Shown one piece after another: positions 54,083 to 62,438 of a DNA stretch of 64,000 nucleotides. The stretch covers positions 62,001 through 126,000 of the forward strand of contig NZ_BBJJ01000020.1 in the NCBI RefSeq assembly GCF_000739815.1. The letters are read 5' to 3'. The notes under the pieces are model-generated. The model worked only from the letters and a program-made list of their open reading frames with translations. It had not been told where the DNA came from and did no database searches. Positions within the stretch are counted from its first letter, which is position 1; each line of letters starts with the position of its first letter. The position numbers and the translations under genes are program-made. The DNA is from Paraburkholderia mimosarum LMG 23256 = NBRC 106338 (lineage in GTDB: Bacteria; Pseudomonadota; Gammaproteobacteria; Burkholderiales; Burkholderiaceae).

Positions 54083-55336
54083 TCACGCGCTTGCAGAAAA
54101 CGTTTCGATGCGCCGCCTGTCGCGCAGGACCGCCAGTGCGAGCGCCGCTAGCCCGCACGCCGCGATGAGGGCGAGCAGCGCTTCCCTGCCGCCGTGGACG
54201 AGCACCCAGCCGCCGACGCCCGGAAACCCGAACGCGCCGATGAAATACGCCGCGACGAACCACGTGAGCGCGGCGCGGCGATGCGCGGCAACGGAATCGT
54301 TGACGGCCTGGAGCTGGACGATCGGATACGCGAGCCCGTATCCCGTACCCAGCAGCAGCGCCGACGCCGATTGGAACAGTACGTGAAACGGCACGACGAA
54401 CATGGCCGCGCTGCCCAGCACCATCATGGCGAGCAGCAGTTTCGTCGCGGTTCCGGGGCGCATCTTGACGACGACGCGCGCAAGCAGCCAGCGCGTCGCG
54501 ATGACCGTCACCGTATAGACGCTGAAGAAAGTGGTCGGTTTCGCCCCGGTGCCTTGCACGAGCGACATCTGGAACGTCATCAGGCCCGAGAACACGCAGC
54601 CGCCCAGCGCGATGATGACGATGGGATAGACCGCGCGCGTGCGGACGATCGCGCCCAGCTTCGAGAACCATGAATCCGGCGCGGGCGATTCATGTGTTGA
54701 CTCGCGCCCGCGCACTTGCGGCGCGATCCGGCCGAAGATTTCGAGCATCACGGCCGCGATCACGCACAGGCCGCCGATTGCGCACAGCACGCCGCCGAGC
54801 GGCATGCGCCAGAACCGGATGGCGAATCCGGCGAGCGCCGGGCTGCCGCCGATGCCCGTCATCTGCATGGTGGCGAAGCGCAGGAACCACGGGCCGCGCT
54901 CGGCATCGCTTGTGCGCTCGGCGAGCGCGAGAGGCGCCGCGAGGCAGAATGCGCCCCAGCCGAAGCCCACGAGGAACCCCGGCACGACGTCGAATGCGCT
55001 CACGCGCTCGATGAGCGCGAAGCTCGCCACGCCAGCGCCTACGCAGAGCGCCGCGAGCGCGGACATGCGCGCCGCACCGACATGCTGGGCGACCCATCCC
55101 GTGAGCGACACGCCCGCGAAGGTGCCGAGCGCGGCGCCCGCCAGCGTCACGCCGGTATGGATGTCGGTTCCGCCGATGGCTCTCACGTGCATGGAGAAGA
55201 GGAACGTCGCGCCATAGCCCGCCGATGCGAGCAGGACGCCGACGAGCATGAAGACGGCACTGAATGGGCGCACGGCGGGACTTCCGGACGATGGCGGAAG
55301 TGCCCAGATTATCAGTCCCTGTACCGAGCGCTGCAT
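54083..55336 (-). CDS. MFS transporter
   Basis: A 417-residue transporter of 12 helices without strong subfamily signatures (GVLLASAGYGATFLFSMHVR, VPGFLVGFGWGAFCLAAPLA). GAGGAG lies upstream of ATG 55336. Presumed uptake or efflux of the amidase substrate; direction and substrate cannot be read from the sequence. Confidence 0.8.
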   Translation of the reverse strand: MQRSVQGLIIWALPPSSGSPAVRPFSAVFMLVGVLLASAGYGATFLFSMHVRAIGGTDIHTGVTLAGAALGTFAGVSLTGWVAQHVGAARMSALAALCVGAGVASFALIERVSAFDVVPGFLVGFGWGAFCLAAPLALAERTSDAERGPWFLRFATMQMTGIGGSPALAGFAIRFWRMPLGGVLCAIGGLCVIAAVMLEIFGRIAPQVRGRESTHESPAPDSWFSKLGAIVRTRAVYPIVIIALGGCVFSGLMTFQMSLVQGTGAKPTTFFSVYTVTVIATRWLLARVVVKMRPGTATKLLLAMMVLGSAAMFVVPFHVLFQSASALLLGTGYGLAYPIVQLQAVNDSVAAHRRAALTWFVAAYFIGAFGFPGVGGWVLVHGGREALLALIAACGLAALALAVLRDRRRIETFSASA

Positions 55337-55386
55337 TGAGGTGCTCCTCGCGTGCGATGAAAGTGCATGCGGCCGTTGTCACGACA

Positions 55387-56175
55387 TCACTGCGCGTCGT
55401 GCTGCGCATGCTCCGCAGCGTCGATGATCGCGTCGGCGACCGCCTTCGGCTGGCTCAGGAGCGAGACGTGGCTACCGTTCACGCGTGTCACCTTCGCGCC
55501 GATATGCGTGGCCATCGACGCCTGGAGCGCCGGGTCGATCATGCGGTCGCGCGCGGTCACAACGAACCAGGAAGGCTTGTCGTGCCACGCGGCCTGCGTG
55601 ACCGGCTGCGACAGACAGCCGCCGAACCACGGCCCTTGCGTGGCCGCCACGATGCGCTGCTGCGCGGGCGGCAGGTCGGGCGCGAAGTCGGCGCGGATCG
55701 CCTTGTCGGAGAGCGTCAGGAAGCCCGCCGAGTCCTTCCGCAATTCGCCGGCCCACGGCGCCGGCGGCTGACCCTGCGTGATATCGGCGATCGACTGGCC
55801 GTTGTCGGGCGCAAAGGCCGCCACGTACACGAGCGATTTCACCTTCTCGTCGTTACCCGCCTCGCTGATCACGACGCCCGCCCACGAATGGCCGACCAGC
55901 ACGACCGGGCCGTTCTGCTGGTCGATCACGCGCTTCGTCGCGGCCGTGTCGTCGGCGAGCGAGCTGAGCGGGTTCTGCACGGCCACGACGTGCAGGCCGC
56001 GCGCTTCGAGCAGCGGGATCACGCGGTTCCAGCTGGAGCCGTCGGCGAACGCGCCGTGCACGAGCACGACGTTCGTGCCTTTCAGGTCCTGCGGCGGCGC
56101 GGCGTGCGCGGGCTGCAACGCGAACATTCCGCCGATGAGCGCCATGGAAGTGAAAATCTGCTTGATCGTAGCCAT
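55387..56175 (-). CDS. Secreted alpha/beta hydrolase (EstC-like esterase)
   Basis: 262 residues with a signal peptide (IFTSMALIGGMFALQPAHA) and the alpha/beta hydrolase fold. LVHGAFADGSSW holds the oxyanion region, GHSWAGVV the nucleophile Ser, RDRMIDPALQ the acid and NGSHVSLLSQP the His. Probably a periplasmic or surface esterase. Start ATG 56175. It is 31 bases after the DUF4148 gene, so it is the second gene of that operon. Confidence 0.85.
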   Translation of the reverse strand: MATIKQIFTSMALIGGMFALQPAHAAPPQDLKGTNVVLVHGAFADGSSWNRVIPLLEARGLHVVAVQNPLSSLADDTAATKRVIDQQNGPVVLVGHSWAGVVISEAGNDEKVKSLVYVAAFAPDNGQSIADITQGQPPAPWAGELRKDSAGFLTLSDKAIRADFAPDLPPAQQRIVAATQGPWFGGCLSQPVTQAAWHDKPSWFVVTARDRMIDPALQASMATHIGAKVTRVNGSHVSLLSQPKAVADAIIDAAEHAQHDAQ

Positions 56176-56206
56176 CGTTTCGTTCTCTCTCGTTGTCGGG
56201 ACGCGA

Positions 56207-56554
56207 TTACGAATGCGCGTAGATCGGGCCGAGGCCGGGCACATCGTCCTGCGCGCCGCGCGCGGCGTGGGCGTCGCGATGCGTCGAGCCCGCTTCCGAC
56301 GATGCGCCCACGACGCCGCCGTACGAAGACGAGGCGGCTTGCGAAGGGGCCTGGACTGCCTCCACGCGCGCCAGCGCCGCCTCGATGTTGCTCGGGTATT
56401 GCGTATAGTCGGCTGCCGGGTTGTAGCCCGCGTGCTGCAACTGGACGAGTTCCGCGCGCACCTGGGCACGCGTGACAGGCTCGTTCGACTGGGCGAAAGA
56501 GAGAGCCGGGGCGGCGGCGAGAGCAGCGAGGGCGAAGAGCTTGAGGGCTTTCAT
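56207..56554 (-). CDS. DUF4148 secreted protein, copy 1
   Basis: 115 residues with a signal peptide (LKLFALAALAAAPALSFAQ) followed by the DUF4148 core VTRAQVRAELVQLQHAGYNP. The family is common in Burkholderiales and of unknown function; the tail is Ser/Ala-rich. The start is ATG 56554. A second copy is at 61502-61750, and a GATAC-type element lies about 105 bases upstream. Confidence 0.82.
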   Translation of the reverse strand: MKALKLFALAALAAAPALSFAQSNEPVTRAQVRAELVQLQHAGYNPAADYTQYPSNIEAALARVEAVQAPSQAASSSYGGVVGASSEAGSTHRDAHAARGAQDDVPGLGPIYAHS

Positions 56555-56587
56555 GACATTCTCCAGAAGTGAGGTGGACAGCAATTT

Positions 56588-56603
56588 GAATCAAGGCTGA
56601 TTC
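56588..56603. repeat. Inverted repeat GAATCA-N4-TGATTC
   Basis: Perfect 6-bp arms with a 4-base spacer, 34 bases upstream of the DUF4148 copy 1 start. Candidate regulator site; similar GAATC units lie near the hydrolase at 61085. Confidence 0.5.
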
Positions 56604-56656
56604 GGTTCGGCGCTAGCGGTGTATCGAGCTGGCGTAGAGGTATTTGAACGCCGCGA

Positions 56657-56671
56657 TGTATCTACCGTGTT
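56657..56671 (-). promoter_or_regulatory. AACACGG-N2-GATACA element upstream of DUF4148 copy 1
   Basis: Read toward the gene it is AACACGGTAGATACA. Nearly the same 15-mer occurs at 61410-61424 in the same orientation relative to the other DUF4148 gene. Confidence 0.55.
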
Positions 56672-56824
56672 TGCGTTCAGGGCGCATTTGCATCCGAACG
56701 TGTCCGACTCGTGGGCAGATACATTGCGCTACAAAAACCTCTCAGGCACCGAACCGTGCAGCGCAAAGCAAACGCTGCCGAAGGCACGGCGGCGTTGTCT
56801 GCTTCGGGCGGCGCGATGCGCCGC

Positions 56825-58606
56825 TCATCCGAACGTGAAGCTGTAGACGTGCACGCCCGGGTCGAGGAAGCGGATCTCGAAGGTGCGATCCTCGATGGAG
56901 CCGGACTGGCGCACGAGCTGATACAGCCGCGCGCGGGTGGCGATGCCGGTGCCGTCCGCGGCGACATCGGCGCCATGCGCGGCGCCAGGCGGCGCGCCAT
57001 CGATGCGAATGCGAAAACGCACGGGCTTGCCGTCGTCGCCCGGCGCGAGCACCAGATGCAGGTCGCGCGCATGGAAGCGATAGACGATGCCCGCCTGCGC
57101 CGCGCCTGCCACGGCCGACTCGGCGCCCACGTTCCACTGGCCGCCGAACGCCCACTGGTTCAAGCCGAGCTGCGCAGGCAACGTGTAGGCCGCGGCCGTA
57201 TCGGGCTGGACGCGCCGCGGGTTGGCGTTGCCCTGCGCCTCGCGATACCCCACATAGGTTTCGCCCGAGCCGATGTCGCGCGGGTCCGCGGGGGCCAGCG
57301 CGCCGCTCGCCTGCTGCTGCGCCTGCGTTGCAGCCGCGGGCATCGCGCGGCCGTTGTCCGCCAGCAGCTGCCGGATCGCCTGCTCCGCCTGCGCATAGTC
57401 GCCCTCGCCGAAGTGGTGATAGCGGACCCGGCCCTCCGCGTCGACGAGATAGAACGCCGGCCAGTACTGGTTGCCGAAGGCTTGCCAGATGCGGTAGTCG
57501 CTGTCGACGGCGACGGGATAGCGAATCTTCAAGTCCGCCAGCGCGCGCTCGACGTTGCCCGCGTCGTGCTCGAAGCCGAATTCAGGCGTGTGCACGCCGA
57601 TCACCACGAGGCCGTCAGTGCGATAGCGGTCGGCCCACGTCTTCAGATACGGCAAGGTTCGCAAACAGTTGATGCACGAGTAGGTCCAGAAGTTGACCAG
57701 CACGACCTTGCCGCGCAGCGCGTCTGGCGTGAGCGGCGCGGAATTGAGCCACGCGTTCGCGCCATCGAGCGTTGGCAGGCGGCCTTCCACCGGCAGCGCG
57801 GATGCGGGGGTCGGCATCGATATGCGAACGATCGGGGCGCGTTGCGCGGAAGCCTGAGCCTTCGCCGTTCTCGCCGCGGCAGACGTCGCAAGCAAACCGA
57901 CGAGGCGCGATTCGACGCCATTAGTCGGCGCGCCCGGCACGAACGCGAGCAGGCGCGTGTCCACGCCCAGCGCGATCGCGCCGACGGTGAGAAGCACGAG
58001 CGCGCCCAACGCGCGTCGCACGTGCTCGCCAAGTCCCAGCGAGCGCTTGAGCGCGGCCATTGCGCGCTGACCGAGGGCCGCCACCACCGCGAGCGAGCTG
58101 GCGGCGCCCAAGGCATAGCCCGCGAGCGCGGCCCACGTCTGCCAGGTCACGCCATGCCGGGCCGCGCCGGTGAGGACGAGGCCGAGGATCGGCCCGGCGC
58201 AGGGCGCCCAGAGGAGCCCCGTCGCCGCGCCGAGCAGCACGGCGGAGCCGATGCGGCGCGACGCGCCATCGTCTAGCGAGCGCGTCATGAAACGGTCGGC
58301 GAGCGCCGTGAGCGGACCGGACAGACGCGTGGCCAGCGCGGGAAAGAGCAGCGCCGCGCCGAACACCGCGAACAGCGCGAGCGCGATATAGCGTCCATAC
58401 TGGCTCAACTGCGCGGCGCCGTTCAGCCCAGCGGCGCCAAGCCCCGTCAGCAGCGCGAACGTGAGCGCGAGGCCGAGCAGCAACGGCAGGCGGCCGGTCA
58501 GGAAAGGCTGATCGGAGCGCGCGAACACGAATGGCACGACCGGCAGGATGCACGGGCTCAGGACGGTGAACGCACCGCCCACAAACGCGATGACGATGAG
58601 TAACAT
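56825..58606 (-). CDS. dipZ: DipZ: CcdA-type membrane domain fused to thioredoxin domain
   Basis: A 593-residue disulfide-reductase protein. The first 230 residues are a CcdA/DsbD-like membrane domain with its two redox Cys (LSPCILPVVPF and LWAPCAGPILG). A periplasmic thioredoxin-like domain with SCINCLRT (CxxC) follows at about 310-440, and the last 140 residues form the beta-rich C-terminal domain of DipZ proteins. It passes reducing power from the cytoplasm to periplasmic thiols. Transcribed divergently from a free thioredoxin homologous to its own middle domain. Confidence 0.9.
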   Translation of the reverse strand: MLLIVIAFVGGAFTVLSPCILPVVPFVFARSDQPFLTGRLPLLLGLALTFALLTGLGAAGLNGAAQLSQYGRYIALALFAVFGAALLFPALATRLSGPLTALADRFMTRSLDDGASRRIGSAVLLGAATGLLWAPCAGPILGLVLTGAARHGVTWQTWAALAGYALGAASSLAVVAALGQRAMAALKRSLGLGEHVRRALGALVLLTVGAIALGVDTRLLAFVPGAPTNGVESRLVGLLATSAAARTAKAQASAQRAPIVRISMPTPASALPVEGRLPTLDGANAWLNSAPLTPDALRGKVVLVNFWTYSCINCLRTLPYLKTWADRYRTDGLVVIGVHTPEFGFEHDAGNVERALADLKIRYPVAVDSDYRIWQAFGNQYWPAFYLVDAEGRVRYHHFGEGDYAQAEQAIRQLLADNGRAMPAAATQAQQQASGALAPADPRDIGSGETYVGYREAQGNANPRRVQPDTAAAYTLPAQLGLNQWAFGGQWNVGAESAVAGAAQAGIVYRFHARDLHLVLAPGDDGKPVRFRIRIDGAPPGAAHGADVAADGTGIATRARLYQLVRQSGSIEDRTFEIRFLDPGVHVYSFTFG

Positions 58607-58901
58607 GAGTTCGGTCTCCAGACGAATGTCGGCGGACTTGCCATGTGCGGTATTGCAGCGCGCTCATGTATCGCGGGCATGTCTGGAATGCGTGCTTCAT
58701 GCATCGTCATGTGTCACACGGAGGCGCAGACAAGGACGGATACGAACCGGACGCTGCGCTCTCGCGTCCGCACGATTTGTATCTCTTCGTATCGCGCCGC
58801 GGCCGCAACACATTACGTTGCAACAGTGCCGCCGCCGGGACACGAGCCAGATACGCGGAAGCGTTCCAATACGCTCGTGGTCCACACACGGAGAACACCT
58901 C
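58607..58901. promoter_or_regulatory. Divergent control region of dipZ and the thioredoxin gene
   Basis: No gene. It contains GACATGCCCGCGATACA (minus strand, 58683-58667) facing dipZ and GACACGAGCCAGATACG (58839-58855) facing the thioredoxin gene. TGTATC (58778) and CGTATC (58788) form a 10-bp-spaced direct repeat in the middle. Confidence 0.55.
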
Positions 58902-59465
58902 ATGAACTCTCGTCTCAAGATTGCCGCTGTAGCAATCGGCCTCGCCGCCTCCGCCGGCCTTGCCGCGTACGCCTCAAGCGAAGAGCCGCCCGGCGGCTCG
59001 GCCGCGCTGCAAACCGGCGCGCAGGCTCCCGACTTCACCGGCATCAATACCTGGCTCAACAGCCCGCCGCTCGATCTGAAACAACTGCACGGCAAGGTGG
59101 TGCTCGTCGACTTCTGGACCTTCGACTGCATCAACTGCGTGCATACGATCCCGCACATCAAGGAACTGGATGCGCGTTATCGCGACAAGGGACTCGTGGT
59201 GGTGGGCGTGCATACGCCCGAGTATTCGTTCGAGCGCGACACCGCGAACCTGAAAAAAGCGATCCAGAAATACGGGATTACGTACCCGGTCGCTCAGGAC
59301 AATGGTTATGCGACGTGGAATGCGTACGGCAACCAGTATTGGCCGGCCGTCTATCTCATCGACCAGAACGGCAAGCTCGTTTATACCCACTTCGGCGAGG
59401 GGAAATACGAGCAGACCGAGCAGAAGATTCGCAGCCTGCTTGGCATTCAGGACAAGCAAGGATAA
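58902..59465 (+). CDS. Periplasmic thioredoxin-like (TlpA/redoxin) protein
   Basis: 187 residues with an N-terminal signal or anchor (IAAVAIGLAASAGLAAYAS) and a redoxin domain with FDCINCVHT as its CxxC active site. It closely resembles the thioredoxin domain of DipZ, including GVHTPEYSFERD and GNQYWPAVYLID. Probably a periplasmic thiol-disulfide oxidoreductase, perhaps reduced by DipZ. ATG 58902 with GGAG 8 bases before. Confidence 0.88.
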   Translation: MNSRLKIAAVAIGLAASAGLAAYASSEEPPGGSAALQTGAQAPDFTGINTWLNSPPLDLKQLHGKVVLVDFWTFDCINCVHTIPHIKELDARYRDKGLVVVGVHTPEYSFERDTANLKKAIQKYGITYPVAQDNGYATWNAYGNQYWPAVYLIDQNGKLVYTHFGEGKYEQTEQKIRSLLGIQDKQG

Positions 59466-59473
59466 TGGCGTCG

Positions 59474-59503
59474 CGCCGCCGCCCGTTGGCAAGGGCGGCG
59501 GCG
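59474..59503. terminator. GC-only hairpin after the thioredoxin gene
   Basis: CGCCGCCGCCC (59474-59484) pairs with GGGCGGCGGCG (59493-59503), with an 8-nt loop. No T run follows, so termination is possible but not certain. Confidence 0.5.
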
Positions 59504-59541
59504 GTCGTCACCCCATGTGTTGCCGGCAGCAGCACTGCCAT

Positions 59542-59949
59542 TCAAAGATGGCGCGTTTCGCGAGGCGGATTACCCCAATCGTTCGCGAGACCATTGGCGT
59601 ATGAAATCGGTGCGTTCAAGGCCTCGTTCAAGTCGAAGTCGTCGATGCACATGATGTTCACGTTGACGTACGGGTGGCCCGTTCCATTCGGCATATCGAT
59701 CCGGTCGAACACATGCACGCCGCAGTGTTTGCAGAACGGATGATGGGCGACCGGGTTTTTCCCCTCGTATTGCATCAGTGCGCTTTCGCCTTCGAGCAGA
59801 ACGAATGCTTCCGGACGAACCTGGACGAGCCAGAGCCGCAACTTGCCGCAGAAGCTGCAATTGCATTTGCCCGTGCCCTTGCTGAAATCGATCAGGGCTT
59901 CGAACTTCACCGACTGGCAATGGCAGCTTCCGCGGTATGTACGCTGCAT
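59542..59949 (-). CDS. GFA/CENP-V family zinc protein
   Basis: 135 residues. Zinc ligands are in GSCHCQSV, KCNCSFCGK and FCKHCGVHV. The family includes glutathione-dependent formaldehyde-activating enzyme and S-adduct handling proteins; the activity of this member is unknown. A single gene in a redox-related neighbourhood. Confidence 0.87.
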   Translation of the reverse strand: MQRTYRGSCHCQSVKFEALIDFSKGTGKCNCSFCGKLRLWLVQVRPEAFVLLEGESALMQYEGKNPVAHHPFCKHCGVHVFDRIDMPNGTGHPYVNVNIMCIDDFDLNEALNAPISYANGLANDWGNPPRETRHL

Positions 59950-60041
59950 GAGGTTCTCCCGATCCGTTTACACCCGGTTTTATGACGGTTGCTTGATTAT
60001 GTCATCGATCGTGAATCAGGAGTCCTCTCATCACGCCCCTC

Positions 60042-61085
60042 TCACAGATGCGTGACCTGCAAAATCGCCTGCGCAAACTCCTTGGGCGCTTCCTGCGGAA
60101 GATTGTGGCCAATACCTCCGTCGATATTCCGGTGCAGATACTTGCCCGTAAACTTCTTCGCGTAAGCGGCGGGCGCCGGATGCGGCGCGCCATTGGCGTC
60201 GCCTTCGAGCGTGATGGTCGGCACCGTGATGGACGGCGCGGCGGCGAGACGCTGCTCGATGCTGTCGTACTTCGCTTCGCCCTGCACGAGCCCAAGCCGC
60301 CAGCGGTAGTTGGAAATCACGACCGCCACGTGGTCCGGATTCTGGAACGACGCGGCGCTGCGCTCGTAAGTGGCGTCGTCGAAGTTCCACTTTGGCGACG
60401 CGAGTTGCCAGATCAGTTTGTTGAAGGCGTCGCGATTCACGGCGTAGCCCTGCGCGCCGCGCTCGGTCGCGAAGTAGAACTGGTACCACCATTGCAACTC
60501 GGCCTGCGGCGGCAGCGGCTTGCGGTTGGCCTCCTGGCTGCCGATCAGATATCCGCTCACCGAAACGAGCCCTTTTACGCGCTCGGGCCACAGCGCAGCG
60601 ATAATGTTCGCCGTACGCGCGCCCCAATCGTAGCCGCCGAATATCGCCTGATCGATCTTCAGCGCATCCATGAGCGCGACGATATCGATCGCCGTGACGG
60701 CCTGCTGGCCGTTACGCGCCGTGTCGGCCGAAAGAAAGCGCGTGCTGCCATAGCCGCGCAGATACGGCACGATCACGCGATAACCCGATGCGGCAAGCAT
60801 CGGCGCAACCTCGACATAGCTATAGATGTCGTACGGCCAGCCATGCAGCAGGAATACCACCGGTCCATGCTTCGGTCCCGCTTCGGCATACCCCACGTTG
60901 AGCAGGCCCGCGTCGATCTGCTTGATCGCGCCGAACGATGCGCTACTGCCCGTGCGCGTGTTCCCTTCCGTGCCGCCTGACGACTGCGCGTGTGCGAGAC
61001 CGCCGAATGCGAAGTCCGCGAGTGTGAGGCCTGCAAGCGAAGTGCCGAGAAGGCGACGACGCCGAACGTTGACCGGATCTGACAT
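60042..61085 (-). CDS. Exported alpha/beta hydrolase, epoxide hydrolase-like
   Basis: 347 residues. A twin-arginine-like signal (RRRRLLGTSLAGLTLADF) leads into an alpha/beta hydrolase domain with HGWPYDIYS, the nucleophile Asp in GGYDWGART and His in GIGHNLPQ. An Asp nucleophile and the HGWP oxyanion motif are those of epoxide hydrolases and haloalkane dehalogenases. ATG 61085 is the start; a GTG two codons earlier is not needed. Upstream is a GAATC repeat array. Confidence 0.85.
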   Translation of the reverse strand: MSDPVNVRRRRLLGTSLAGLTLADFAFGGLAHAQSSGGTEGNTRTGSSASFGAIKQIDAGLLNVGYAEAGPKHGPVVFLLHGWPYDIYSYVEVAPMLAASGYRVIVPYLRGYGSTRFLSADTARNGQQAVTAIDIVALMDALKIDQAIFGGYDWGARTANIIAALWPERVKGLVSVSGYLIGSQEANRKPLPPQAELQWWYQFYFATERGAQGYAVNRDAFNKLIWQLASPKWNFDDATYERSAASFQNPDHVAVVISNYRWRLGLVQGEAKYDSIEQRLAAAPSITVPTITLEGDANGAPHPAPAAYAKKFTGKYLHRNIDGGIGHNLPQEAPKEFAQAILQVTHL

Positions 61086-61165
61086 GACCACTTCTCCTTG
61101 TTGTGCATGCAGGCCGCGCCCTGACGGCTTGGCCTCGTTGATCCGCCAGCAAGCGCAAAGCGAGA

Positions 61166-61207
61166 GAATCGTTTTGAATCAGTCGAATCGCCTGAATCGC
61201 TCGATTG
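61166..61207. repeat. Array of GAATC units at 9-10 bp spacing
   Basis: GAATC at 61166, 61176, 61185 and 61194, then the variant GATTG at 61203. It lies 80-120 bases upstream of the exported hydrolase start. Confidence 0.6.
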
Positions 61208-61268
61208 CGCGCTGGTGGCGGTGGGCAAAACGCCTCGGTGACTTTATACCTGAGCCGGGAAACCGCTT

Positions 61269-61284
61269 TGTATCCCAATGTGTC
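61269..61284 (+). repeat. Direct repeat TGTATC-N4-TGTGTC
   Basis: Two half-sites 10 bp apart. A similar pair TGTATC-N4-TGTATA is at 61348-61363. Confidence 0.5.
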
Positions 61285-61347
61285 TCGTTCGGGCGCGGAC
61301 ACAAAGCGAATCAAAAAGCGTCTGCGCGATGCGAAGCGCGACAGGTT

Positions 61348-61363
61348 TGTATCGCCATGTATA
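61348..61363 (+). repeat. Direct repeat TGTATC-N4-TGTATA
   Basis: Two hexamers spaced exactly 10 bp, i.e. one helical turn, the layout of response-regulator type tandem sites. Confidence 0.5.
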
Positions 61364-61409
61364 GGCGCTGCGACGAGATACATACCCTTGCAAAACGCGG
61401 CGTTCATGA

Positions 61410-61424
61410 AACACGGCAGATACG
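61410..61424 (+). promoter_or_regulatory. AACACGG-N2-GATACG element upstream of DUF4148 copy 2
   Basis: AACACGGCAGATACG differs by two bases from the element before DUF4148 copy 1, about 78 bases before the start codon. Confidence 0.55.
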
Positions 61425-61501
61425 TCCGGTGGTTGTAATGCATCAACGCCGGAACTTGCTGATGACCGGACGGATCAACCAAACCTTCTCTGGAGAACGC
61501 C

Positions 61502-61750
61502 ATGAACGTATCGAAGCTCGCCCTCGCTTTCGCCGCCAGCGCCGCTTTTGTTGCAGCCGCGCCGGTTTTCGCAGCCATGCCCGCCCAGGCGAGCGCAGCG
61601 CAGGCCCCGGTTCAACAGACCCAAACCTGGACGCCTGCCAGCAACGCCGCAACCGCAAGAATCACGCGTGCACAGGTTCGTCAGGAACTGGTTCAGGCGC
61701 AGCACGACGGCCAGCTCGCCGCGATCCAGCAGCTGTATCGCGGCAGCTAA
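61502..61750 (+). CDS. DUF4148 secreted protein, copy 2
   Basis: 82 residues with a signal peptide (ALAFAASAAFVAAAPVFA) and the DUF4148 core ITRAQVRQELVQAQHDGQL. It is shorter than copy 1, lacking the Ser-rich tail. ATG 61502 is preceded by TGGAGAACGCC. The Ohr gene follows after 40 bases and is probably co-transcribed. Confidence 0.83.
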   Translation: MNVSKLALAFAASAAFVAAAPVFAAMPAQASAAQAPVQQTQTWTPASNAATARITRAQVRQELVQAQHDGQLAAIQQLYRGS

Positions 61751-61790
61751 TTCACGCCATCACGACATCCACCCTCAGGAGATAACCACC

Positions 61791-62213
61791 ATGAATCAAG
61801 CAGAAAAAGTGCTGTACACCGGCAAGACTCACACCACCGGCGGCCGCGACGGCGCGGCGCGCAGCGACGACGGACGGCTCGACGTGAAGCTCTCGCCGCC
61901 CGGATCGAGTGCGCCGGGCACGAACCCGGAGCAGATGTTCGCGGCGGGCTGGTCGGCCTGCTTCATCGGCGCCATGGGCCGCGCGGCGGGCAAGATCGGC
62001 GCGAAGCTGCCCCGCGACGTGGCGGTGGACGCCGAAATCGACCTCATCAACAGCGACGACGCGTTCAAGCTGCGCGCGCGCCTGAATGTGCGCCTGCCCG
62101 GCATCGATCGCGAGACGGCGCAACGCATCGTCGAAGCCGCACATCAGCTGTGCCCGTATTCGAAGGCGACGCGCGGCAATATCGACGTCACGCTGGCAGT
62201 GATTGAAGCTTGA
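61791..62213 (+). CDS. ohr: Organic hydroperoxide resistance protein (Ohr/OsmC family)
   Basis: A 140-residue thiol peroxidase. The two redox Cys are in GWSACFIGAMGRA and QLCPYSKATRGN, the spacing of Ohr rather than OsmC. Reduces organic hydroperoxides using lipoyl or thiol donors. ATG 61791 has AGGAG upstream. The larger frame from 61548 is not used. Lies in the redox cluster with DipZ and thioredoxin. Confidence 0.9.
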   Translation: MNQAEKVLYTGKTHTTGGRDGAARSDDGRLDVKLSPPGSSAPGTNPEQMFAAGWSACFIGAMGRAAGKIGAKLPRDVAVDAEIDLINSDDAFKLRARLNVRLPGIDRETAQRIVEAAHQLCPYSKATRGNIDVTLAVIEA

Positions 62214-62438
62214 ATGGCGGGCAGTAGAGAAAAAAGCGGGGATGGCTATTGGACGCCCCTATCGAGCCGATGATTGACTGGCTCGGTCCAACCGGTCATG
62301 CCCCGCGAATTGAACGCTCCGCTTGCGCCATCCGCAATCCTGGCAATCAAACACTGGATTCCTCTCGCTTCAACATTCGTCACGTGTACTTCCACATAGT
62401 CTGCGGTCAACCAGTCACGTCGACGGCGCACGTGGCTA

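Larger units (their letters stand above)
61086..61501. promoter_or_regulatory. Divergent control region of 416 bases, no gene found
   Basis: Separates the exported hydrolase from DUF4148 copy 2. It carries the GAATC array (61166-61207) on the hydrolase side and four to five TGTATC/GATACA elements between 61269 and 61424 on the DUF4148 side. Confidence 0.55.
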
